A stretch of 8,235 nucleotides of DNA from Gulosibacter sediminis (GTDB lineage: Bacteria; Actinomycetota; Actinomycetes; Actinomycetales; Microbacteriaceae), in NCBI RefSeq assembly GCF_014904065.1, contig NZ_JACXJG010000025.1, positions 55,298-63,532 on the forward strand, read 5' to 3'. A model generated the notes under the pieces. The model was given only the letters and a program-made list of their open reading frames with translations. It ran no database searches and was not told the origin of the DNA. Below, in pieces: positions 1-6,828 of this stretch (position 1 is its first letter; every line of letters starts with the position of its first letter). The position numbers and the translations under genes were made by a program.

Positions 1-1
1 G

Positions 2-3000
2 TCAGGCCCCGTTCACGCGGTCGTTCGCGTACCGCGGGGCCATCGACTCCATCTGGTCCATGACCAGTTTGATCGCTTCGGGCTGCTTGTCCGGCGGGTA
101 CTTGTACTTCACGAGCAGTCTCTTGATCGACGATCGCAGTTTTGCGCGAACGTCGTCGCGCACGGTCCAGTCGGTGCGCACGTCGCGGCGCATGACTGAC
201 ACGAGTTCGCGCGCGATCTGCGCAAGCACGTCTCCGCCCTGGACTTCGACGGCCGATTCGTTCGTGGCAACGGCGTCGTAGAACGCGAGTTCGTCGCTCG
301 AAAGAGGTGGCGAGAACGTCGATCCGCGCGCGGCTTCGGCAGCCACGTCCTTTGCCAGCTCGATCAGCTCGGCGATGACCTCTGCAGATGTGAGCTGCTG
401 GTTCGTGTAGCGGTTCATGACCTCGACGATCCGGTCTGAGAACGCCCGCTGCCGCACGAGGTTGCCGCGCGTCGCACGTGCCCCGGCATCCGTCAGAGAC
501 CTGCGGAGCGCCTCGATCGCGAGGTGCGCATTCGGCGCGGCCTGCGCCTTCGCGAGGAACTCAGGGCCAAGGTCGTCGAGCGCCAGCCGCGGCAGCCCGG
601 CCGCATCGTAGATGTCGAGCACTTCACCGGGCGTGATCGAATCGGCGACGAGCCCGCCCAGCAGGCGTGAGATCTCCTCTGGAATCGGCTCGTCCCGCGA
701 CTGTCGTTCGGCGGCGTCAAACTTCGCCATCCAGACGCGAACCTCTTCATAGAACGCGATCTCGTCGCGCAGTTCCGCAAGCCCCTCGCGACCCGATCCG
801 AGGGCCCAGGCGCGCGCGAGTTGACCGGTCGCGGTGCGGTATCGCGCCGCGAGTCGTTCGGATTCGAGTTCGGGCGCATTCAGCGGATTGCTCGCGTCCC
901 GCAGGAAGTTCGTCGCGGTGGTGGCTGCGGTCCGCCACGCGCGAGAGCCGCCCGCGGCCGCGATCGCACGCCAATCGCAGCCTGCGAGCATTTCACGGAT
1001 CTGTGCGACCAGCTCAGTCGCGATCGCGACCGCTTCATCGACGTCACGGCCGATCGGCTTGTTCTCGCGGTCCGACACGGTGTACTCCGACAGCGCCGTC
1101 GCCAGGTTGTCGGCCAGCGGCGCATACGCGACGAGCAGGCCGTCCTGTTTGCCTTCAAACGTACGGTTCACCCGCGCGAGGGTCTGCATGAGCAGGGCAC
1201 CCTTCAACGGCCGGTCGAGGTACAGCGTGTGCAATGGCGGCGCGTCGAACCCGGTCAGCATCATGTCCTTCACGATGACGAGTTCGAGTTCGTCGTCAGG
1301 GTTCTTCAGCCTTGCCTTGATCACCTTGTTCTCTGAGTCGCGTCGCACGTGGTCGCTCACGGGCGGCTGATCCGAGGCCGACCCCGAGTAGACGACCTTG
1401 ATGCGACCAGCATCGAGCGCATCGGAATGCCAGTCTGGCCGCAAAGCGACGATCTCGTCGTATAGCCGTGCACAGATTTCGCGCGTGCCTCCGACGATGA
1501 GTGCCTTGCCTGGCGTCATGAGGAACGGTTTCATCCGCTCGCGCCGTTCCTCCCAGTGGTGCACGAGATCCGTCGCCAGCGTCTCGATGCGTTCGGGCGC
1601 ACCGTAGACCGCGTTAACAACGGCGACGGATGCTTCGAGTCGCGCCCGCTCAGTGTCGTCCAGGCCGAGCGTGTACTCGTCGGCGGCGCGATCAATGTCT
1701 TCTTCACTCACCTCATCGGTAAACGACACCTTGATGAGCCGCGGTTCAAAGTAGACGGGCACAGTGGCGCCGTCCTCGACCGCGCGGGTGAGGTCGTAGA
1801 TGTCGATGTAGTCGCCGAACACTGCGCGGGTATCACGCTCGGCGAACGAGATCGGCGTACCGGTGAACGCGATGAGGGTGGCGTTCGGCAACGCATCGCG
1901 CAGGTGCCGCGCGTACCCGTCGAGGTCGTCATAGTGGCTACGATGTGCCTCGTCGACGACGACGATAACGTTGCGTCGGTCTGTGAGCAGTGGATGCTGC
2001 ATGCCAGACTGCTTTTCGGCATCCGTCAACCCGAACTTCTGCAGCGTCGTGAAGTAGATACCACCGGTGACGCGGTTGCGCAGCTCGTCGCGCAACTGGG
2101 CGCGCTCGCGCACCTGCACCGGCTCATCGGGCAGCAGCAGGCTCTGATGGAACGTCTGGAACAACTGCCCGTCAAGCTCGGTGCGGTCGGTAACGACGAC
2201 CACGGTGGGGTTCTTGAGCTTCGGATGCCGCGCGACGAGGTTCGTGTACAGCTCCATCTCCATCGACTTGCCCGAGCCCTGCGTGTGCCAGACGACGCCA
2301 GCCTTGCCATTAGTCTCGACGGCCTGCACGGTCGAGCCGACGGCCTTCGTCACCGCGAAATACTGGTGGGGCTTGGCAATGCGCTTCGTGAGGCCGTCGG
2401 CGTTCTCGTCAAACGCGGTGAAGTTGCGCACGAGCTGCAGAAACCGCTCCTGGTTGAACAGCCCAATGAGTGCGTCGTCGATGGGCTCGACCGAAACTCC
2501 GCCTTCGACACGAGGTTGCTGCAGCGGTGCGCCGTCATCGTCGACGTTCCACGGCGCGAAGTGGTTGAGCGGAGTGAAGGGCGTACCGTACTTGGCATCG
2601 AGCCCGTCGCTGGCGAGGGTCATGACGCAGAAGCGGAACGCCATCGGGAACTCCCGCAGATATGTCTGAAGCTGAGCGTGAGCGGGGGCGACGCCGGTGG
2701 ACGCGGAACCGGCACGCTTGAGTTCGATGATGACGAGCGGCATACCATTGACGAACAGCACGACGTCGAACCGGCGATGCAGATCGCCCTGGCGGAGCGT
2801 GAGCTGGTTGACTGCGAGCCAGTCGTTGTCTGCAGGCTCGGTGCCGAGCAGGCGCAGCCGGACGTTCTGCTCGACACCATCAGCGTCGATGTAGCCCAGC
2901 GGATACCCGCCGACGAGGTACTGGTGGATCCGGTGGTTTTCGGTGATCGCATCTTGCGATTTCGGGGCGGCGATCTCGGCCAGCGCCTGCTGCAGATACT

Positions 3001-3190
3001 CGGCGGGCACGCCAGGGTTGAGCCGGCGCAGCGCTTCAAGCAAACGCGGACGAATGAGGAGGTCACCCCACGTATCGCGTTCCCCGGTGCCCGGCGCGAT
3101 CTGGTCACCGCTCGCGGGGCGCCAACCGAGCGGCTCCGCCAGCGTGTCCAGCGCATCCCGCTCCCAGAGGTCTTCCGTTAGTGCACTCAT
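2..3190 (-). CDS. hsdR: Type I restriction endonuclease subunit R (HsdR), complete
   Basis: This is the restriction and motor subunit of the type I system. With HsdM and HsdS it binds unmodified DNA, pulls DNA in using ATP, and cuts away from the recognition site. The 1062-residue protein is a normal length for the family. An N-terminal PD-(D/E)xK nuclease is visible with D142, the E156-L-K158 pair and the family QxxxY motif (Q173 to Y177). The superfamily 2 helicase core follows: Walker A TQGSGKS (303-309), DEAH (413-416), TGTP (443-446), a motif V region around 644-662 and motif VI QTLARVNR (669-676). The C-terminal part (about 950-1050) resembles the DUF3387 domain found at the end of many HsdR proteins. 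The start ATG (3190-3188) overlaps the fic stop as ATGA, and GAGGA lies 3 bases upstream, so translation is probably coupled to fic. The TGA stop is at positions 4-2. No frameshift or missing motif was seen. Family identity is secure; the C-terminal domain name is less so. Confidence 0.97.
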   Translation of the reverse strand: MSALTEDLWERDALDTLAEPLGWRPASGDQIAPGTGERDTWGDLLIRPRLLEALRRLNPGVPAEYLQQALAEIAAPKSQDAITENHRIHQYLVGGYPLGYIDADGVEQNVRLRLLGTEPADNDWLAVNQLTLRQGDLHRRFDVVLFVNGMPLVIIELKRAGSASTGVAPAHAQLQTYLREFPMAFRFCVMTLASDGLDAKYGTPFTPLNHFAPWNVDDDGAPLQQPRVEGGVSVEPIDDALIGLFNQERFLQLVRNFTAFDENADGLTKRIAKPHQYFAVTKAVGSTVQAVETNGKAGVVWHTQGSGKSMEMELYTNLVARHPKLKNPTVVVVTDRTELDGQLFQTFHQSLLLPDEPVQVRERAQLRDELRNRVTGGIYFTTLQKFGLTDAEKQSGMQHPLLTDRRNVIVVVDEAHRSHYDDLDGYARHLRDALPNATLIAFTGTPISFAERDTRAVFGDYIDIYDLTRAVEDGATVPVYFEPRLIKVSFTDEVSEEDIDRAADEYTLGLDDTERARLEASVAVVNAVYGAPERIETLATDLVHHWEERRERMKPFLMTPGKALIVGGTREICARLYDEIVALRPDWHSDALDAGRIKVVYSGSASDQPPVSDHVRRDSENKVIKARLKNPDDELELVIVKDMMLTGFDAPPLHTLYLDRPLKGALLMQTLARVNRTFEGKQDGLLVAYAPLADNLATALSEYTVSDRENKPIGRDVDEAVAIATELVAQIREMLAGCDWRAIAAAGGSRAWRTAATTATNFLRDASNPLNAPELESERLAARYRTATGQLARAWALGSGREGLAELRDEIAFYEEVRVWMAKFDAAERQSRDEPIPEEISRLLGGLVADSITPGEVLDIYDAAGLPRLALDDLGPEFLAKAQAAPNAHLAIEALRRSLTDAGARATRGNLVRQRAFSDRIVEVMNRYTNQQLTSAEVIAELIELAKDVAAEAARGSTFSPPLSSDELAFYDAVATNESAVEVQGGDVLAQIARELVSVMRRDVRTDWTVRDDVRAKLRSSIKRLLVKYKYPPDKQPEAIKLVMDQMESMAPRYANDRVNGA

Positions 3191-4380
3191 CGTTCCTCGT
3201 TCCCCCGCGCTTCGTGTTCAAACTTGCTGCCGTCGGATACCGCGGCCCAGATCTCTGTGGCGATCCAACGCTCGCGGCCACCACGACCCCAGCGCCCCGC
3301 CGACACGAGCCACCCACGCGCTTCCGCACGCCGAAGCGCCGCCGACGCCGCGGGTCGACTGACCTCGGCATGGCGCATGACTGTTGCCACCGTGATGACC
3401 GGGTTGCGAAAAATGAGATCGATGACGGATGTCAGTGCCGAACGATCGTTGATCGTCTCCCTGCGGTAACGTTCGCGCACCTCAACGAGAGCGCGGATGC
3501 GCGCCGCAGCTCGCTTCGCCTGCTGCTCGATACCCTCGCAGAAGAACTGCACCCACTCCTCAATCTCGCCACGTTCACGCACGGCCTGCAGACGGTCGTA
3601 GTACTGGTCACGGTTGCGCTCGAAATAGTCCGAGATCGGAAGAATCGGAGCGCTAAGGACGTCGTCGGCGACGAGCATGAAGCCAATCAATAGCCGTCCA
3701 ATTCGCCCATTGCCATCGAGGAACGGATGGATCGTCTCGAACTGGTAGTGCATGAGTGCGGCACGCAGCACCACCGGCATCGTCGACGGCTCGTTCACGA
3801 ACCGTTCCCAGTCTGCAAGCAGGTCGCCGATCTGTTCGTGATGCGGTGGAATAAAGCGTGCAGTCTCGGGTCGCGCGTTGGGTGAGCCGATCCAGACCGG
3901 TGAGCGCCGCAACTCACCAGGGAACTTCTCGTCGCCTCGCACATCCGCGAGGAGGGTCTCATGAAGCGCACAAATGAATCGCTGCGTCAGCGGCCACTTC
4001 TGCAGCAGCATTTGACCTTCTGCGGCCGCGTTGAGGTAGTTGTTCACCTCGCGGAGGTTCTCATCGTCGATCGGCTCGTCGGCATTCTCAGCGCTCAGCA
4101 CATCACTAAGCGAGGCCTGTGTCCCCTCGATCCTTGAGCTTGCCAACGCTTCCTGCGCCATCGAGGGCCCAAGCAGCAGTTCGGGGTCATCAATCAGCAT
4201 CGCCAGGCCGGAAAGCCTGCCCAGCGCGAGATCCGCGCGCGACACTGCAGCCAACGACTCCGGACTCAGGACGAGTTCCCGGGGGATATTGACCGGGAGG
4301 AAGTAGGGGTGTCGCCATGCGCCGACCGGGTTGGTGACGATCGTGCCGAATGCCGTGCTGATGTACTGCTCGGTGCGCAT
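3187..4380 (-). CDS. Class II Fic family protein with C-terminal winged helix
   Basis: Fic proteins usually transfer AMP from ATP to a hydroxyl side chain of a target protein. This 397-residue protein has the class II layout. It has an N-terminal Fic_N-type region with the inhibitory helix motif SSRIEG (81-86; inhibitory glutamate E85), the catalytic loop HPFLDGNGRIGR (218-229; catalytic H218, with D222, N224 and R226 for nucleotide and metal binding), and a C-terminal region (about 330-372) that reads as a winged helix-turn-helix. Both active site and inhibitory motif are intact, so it is predicted to be active but self-restrained, as known for SoFic-like enzymes. The start ATG at 4380 has GGAAAGG 6 bases upstream. 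The gene follows a 113-base gap with a possible promoter, and its TGA overlaps the hsdR ATG by 4 bases. The target is unknown; restriction subunits, the neighbouring GTPase or a host protein are all possible, and self-modification is common in this class. The family call is firm and the role in this operon is inference. Confidence 0.95.
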   Translation of the reverse strand: MRTEQYISTAFGTIVTNPVGAWRHPYFLPVNIPRELVLSPESLAAVSRADLALGRLSGLAMLIDDPELLLGPSMAQEALASSRIEGTQASLSDVLSAENADEPIDDENLREVNNYLNAAAEGQMLLQKWPLTQRFICALHETLLADVRGDEKFPGELRRSPVWIGSPNARPETARFIPPHHEQIGDLLADWERFVNEPSTMPVVLRAALMHYQFETIHPFLDGNGRIGRLLIGFMLVADDVLSAPILPISDYFERNRDQYYDRLQAVRERGEIEEWVQFFCEGIEQQAKRAAARIRALVEVRERYRRETINDRSALTSVIDLIFRNPVITVATVMRHAEVSRPAASAALRRAEARGWLVSAGRWGRGGRERWIATEIWAAVSDGSKFEHEARGNEER

Positions 4381-4427
4381 GTCTTACCTTTCCAGAAGAC
4401 CGCAAAGATGAAAGATAAAGCGCGTTT

Positions 4428-4455
4428 AGCTTACTTCTTCGCACTGGTTTGACAA
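4428..4455 (-). promoter_or_regulatory. Putative promoter for fic-hsdR
   Basis: On the minus strand TTGTCA (4455-4450) is followed after 16 bases by TAAGCT (4433-4428). The first element matches five of six bases of the -35 consensus. The second fits the loose TANNNT -10 pattern of actinobacteria. Transcription would start near 4421, giving a leader of about 40 bases before the fic ATG. This is the only intergenic gap in the window and is visibly richer in A and T than the coding DNA around it. An interrupted inverted repeat, TAAA-N5-TTTA at 4416-4428, overlaps the expected start point and could be an operator, but it is short. If the promoter is real, fic and hsdR can be expressed apart from hsdM, hsdS and the GTPase gene. 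This rests on pattern only. Confidence 0.4.
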
Positions 4456-4493
4456 GGCTGCGGATGCTCGCGCACAGCGGTTCATGCCCCCGG

Positions 4494-5639
4494 TTACTTC
4501 CCCACGCGTTGCTCGGCCATCTTGCGGATGACATCGAGAAAGCCAGGTACGTACTGGTTCCAGGCTTCATCCATCTGGTCGAGCCTGATCTTCCCGGTGT
4601 GCACGTGCTCACACAGACGCAGCCAGCCTTCGCCCGTGGCACCGGTAAGTGCGGCAGCGACTCCAGCATTGACGACGCTCCCCGCTCCCGGGATGAGTTT
4701 GATCAAGCTGCTCGCGAGCGCGCGGCCCGCGAGTTGCGCGCCGAGATTCGCCAGGGAGCTCGTCGACAGGGCTGTCTTCATCTCGATGTCGTAGATAACC
4801 GCGATGCGGGCCATCATTCCGAGTTGGATCGGCGCCAGGGTAACGGCATCCGCGACGGGAAGTGGAACCGTCGCCGCTCCTGCTGCGGCCGCGGTTGCGG
4901 CGGCGATGACGGGTCGGGCGAGTTCTCGTTTCCAGGGAAGGTTGAGTCGCTGCGCGATGCGAAAGGCATCCTGCTCGTTTTTGGGCGAGAGAGACAGGGT
5001 CTCTGCGACGAGCTCACCGAGACCATGCCCCTTGCCCTTCCCGTGCTTGTCGCTGGTGGAGGTCAGGATGACGCGCTCGTAGTTGATTGAAATTGGCTGG
5101 CCGTTGTCGACGGGTTTCTCGAGCCAATTCACGAACTCTTCAACACCCTTCGACACTCCACGCTGGCCTGTGATGGGGTTTCTCAACCAGTCCACCTTGG
5201 TCAGCACGAGAATGACGGGAAGCCCTGCCCGGCTCAGTTCGTCGATCATCGCGATCTCGTGCGGCGCAAGGCGATCGTCATTCGACTTGACGCAGTACCA
5301 GACGACAGAGATCTGCTCGTTCTTCGGTCGCTTTGCGATTTCTTGTAGGTGACCGCGCAGCTGTTCTGCCGCCGGCACGGGCGTTCCGATCTCGAACCCT
5401 TCGACATCCCAGATACCGAGGGAGTCGTCGCTGTAGTAGTGCACCCCGCGGGTGACGGGCAGCCCCTTGCCAACCTTGGCCAGATCACGCCCGAAAACCG
5501 CGTTGACAAGCGAGGACTTGCCGACGCCCGTAGCACCAATCACGGCCAGGTTAAAGCGGCCGTACCGCGACTTGGCATCACTCATGCCGTCAAGGAACGG
5601 CGTCTCATCGATATTCGAGGGCTCGGGTTCAGCACTCAT
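4494..5639 (-). CDS. GTPase with hydrophobic DUF697-like C-terminal region, embedded in the hsd operon
   Basis: This is a predicted P-loop GTPase of the Era/HSR1 type, 381 residues from the chosen start. The GTPase motifs are in order: G1 GATGVGKSS (35-43), a candidate G2 threonine (T63, in PVTRG), G3 DVEG (78-81), G4 TKVD (147-150) and a possible G5 around TSTS (183-186). From about 231 to 273 there is a strongly hydrophobic, alanine-rich stretch containing PLPVADAV and PIQLGMMARIAVIY. A second hydrophobic, glycine-rich stretch follows at about 293-330. This pattern resembles DUF697, a region joined to GTPase domains in membrane-associated proteins, so the C-terminus is likely to meet the membrane. 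The reading frame is open back to an ATG at 5693, deep inside hsdS and without a ribosome binding site. The tandem ATGATG at 5642-5637 has AGGAG just upstream, and the second ATG has the better spacing. The gene overlaps the end of hsdS by 11 bases and stops with TAA. The function is not known to me; an accessory defence role is inferred from position. Confidence 0.88.
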   Translation of the reverse strand: MSAEPEPSNIDETPFLDGMSDAKSRYGRFNLAVIGATGVGKSSLVNAVFGRDLAKVGKGLPVTRGVHYYSDDSLGIWDVEGFEIGTPVPAAEQLRGHLQEIAKRPKNEQISVVWYCVKSNDDRLAPHEIAMIDELSRAGLPVILVLTKVDWLRNPITGQRGVSKGVEEFVNWLEKPVDNGQPISINYERVILTSTSDKHGKGKGHGLGELVAETLSLSPKNEQDAFRIAQRLNLPWKRELARPVIAAATAAAAGAATVPLPVADAVTLAPIQLGMMARIAVIYDIEMKTALSTSSLANLGAQLAGRALASSLIKLIPGAGSVVNAGVAAALTGATGEGWLRLCEHVHTGKIRLDQMDEAWNQYVPGFLDVIRKMAEQRVGK

Positions 5640-6828
5640 CATTTGCTCCTGTAGGTGTCGTGGCGCCAGCAGTGAATGCCATTGCTTCAGCATCGCGGAC
5701 TCGCAGCTTGCCGGACATCAACTGCGGCAGAAGCGCATCGCGCGTCGCGCCGAGGGTGCGATTCTCCCGCGCTTGTACTGCAACGAGCTCACGCAGTGGC
5801 GCCGCTGTGTCTTCGAATCGGCGAATACTCGTAGCTGGGAGGTCGGGTACTGGTGCCTCCAAGAATCGGTCAGCTCTTACCGCTGGGTAAGCGCTACCTT
5901 CAGCCACGTTCTCGAGAAACGATGTGAACTCGGGTCGCCGAGTGGACTCGTACAAGTAGGCGAAACCTACGGTGCGAGGCGACAAGACAGCGAGCCCAGT
6001 CGACGCCACGAGCATTGGATCGTCCTCAAGATTGAGTGCATGAGACCGGCGATTTGGCCGCACTGTAGACCACACGGTGTCGCCGGCAGCCAGTCCTCGT
6101 CGAGCGCGTCCCGGCGCATCGGCCCAGTCGCTGACGCCCGGGTACTCGAACGTACCCACACCGACCGACGCGATATCGACGTACCTCAACTGCCGCCCAA
6201 CTTCCGGCCTGACCGACTGACGGTTCACGTCTGCAATCGCTCGGAGGCTTGTCGTCCCGGTACCGTGAGTTATCTTCTCGAGCAGTCCTGCGAGGTATTC
6301 GTCAATCAAGCCTGCAAGGGCTAAGTTGGCGGCGATCTTGTCGTCGAGAGCGCCCAGCACCTCGGCGATCGCCTGCTGTTCCGCGAGCGGAGGATGCATG
6401 AAACTAAACGCCGCCATGGCAGACGCACTCATGTTCGGCTGAGCCGACTTCCCATGAGCCTGACTGTCGACGAATCTCAACCAATCGGCCGATTGCAGTA
6501 TGTACGACACGAAACGCGAGTCGAACTCTGGTCGTACACGGAAACGCACGAGATAGGACGCGAAAACCGCTGGCTCGGTCGATCTGACCCATTGCGAGCG
6601 TCCGGTCGAAGCGCCTGTACGCGCAACGACAATGTCCCCGTCGGTCAGCGAATACTTTTGTATCTCCTGCGAGGTCGCCACACAGTACGGGACAGCATTC
6701 CAGTCAACGTGGGAATGTTCGATGTCCGTTATCCTCAGAAATCGAGGACCGACGCTGTGTGCCGTAGCCGAAGTCGTCAGCCCGTAATCAACGCGCTCGC
6801 ACGCGTCGCCCAGCGTTGTTTCAAACAT
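5629..6828 (-). CDS. hsdS: Type I restriction-modification specificity subunit (HsdS)
   Basis: HsdS chooses the DNA target for both modification and restriction. Its two target recognition domains (TRDs) each read one half of a split site, and its helical conserved regions set the spacing and bind HsdM. The 399-residue protein has the full two-TRD plan. TRD1 is about 1-147 (DGDIVVARTG at 63-72). A central helical region at about 147-187 contains PPLAEQQAIAEVLGALDDKI. TRD2 is about 188-333 (GDTVWSTVRPNRR at 249-261). The C-terminal helical region at about 334-380 ends in RDALLPQLMSGKLRVR. Both TRDs belong to the Methylase_S fold family by pattern; the recognised sequence cannot be read from the protein. 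The frame extends to an ATG at 6858, but the ATG at 6828 is preferred because GGGGAGGG sits just before it and it overlaps the hsdM end by only 8 bases. TRD-coding DNA looks less G+C-rich than hsdM or hsdR, which is common for exchangeable TRDs. The gene stops with TGA at 5631-5629, inside the GTPase start region. Confidence 0.95.
   Translation of the reverse strand: MFETTLGDACERVDYGLTTSATAHSVGPRFLRITDIEHSHVDWNAVPYCVATSQEIQKYSLTDGDIVVARTGASTGRSQWVRSTEPAVFASYLVRFRVRPEFDSRFVSYILQSADWLRFVDSQAHGKSAQPNMSASAMAAFSFMHPPLAEQQAIAEVLGALDDKIAANLALAGLIDEYLAGLLEKITHGTGTTSLRAIADVNRQSVRPEVGRQLRYVDIASVGVGTFEYPGVSDWADAPGRARRGLAAGDTVWSTVRPNRRSHALNLEDDPMLVASTGLAVLSPRTVGFAYLYESTRRPEFTSFLENVAEGSAYPAVRADRFLEAPVPDLPATSIRRFEDTAAPLRELVAVQARENRTLGATRDALLPQLMSGKLRVRDAEAMAFTAGATTPTGANDEC
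5646..5650 (-). promoter_or_regulatory. Ribosome binding site deciding the GTPase start
   Basis: AGGAG on the minus strand lies within the last codons of hsdS. It is 3 bases from the first and 6 bases from the second ATG of a tandem ATGATG (5642-5637). The second has normal spacing and is taken as the start. Using the first would add one methionine and change nothing else. Confidence 0.7.

Noticed and set aside
1556..3181. A 541-codon open frame on the plus strand, antisense to hsdR.
   Set aside because: It mirrors a well-supported hsdR with all motifs in place, has no recognisable domain, and is the kind of shadow frame that G/C-biased codons produce.
4457..4478. A hairpin after the GTPase gene (GCTGTG / CGCAGC on the minus strand) as a possible terminator.
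   Set aside because: The stem is only 6 pairs including one G-T, the loop is 10 bases, and no T run follows.
5640..5693. A longer GTPase start at the ATG at 5693.
   Set aside because: It would overlap hsdS by 65 bases, has no ribosome binding site, and its extra 18 residues are just the alternative frame of the conserved hsdS C-terminus.
5452..6324. A 290-codon plus-strand frame across the hsdS/GTPase junction.
   Set aside because: It lies opposite two genes with clear motifs, its translation is low in recognisable pattern, and no ribosome binding site stands out before it.
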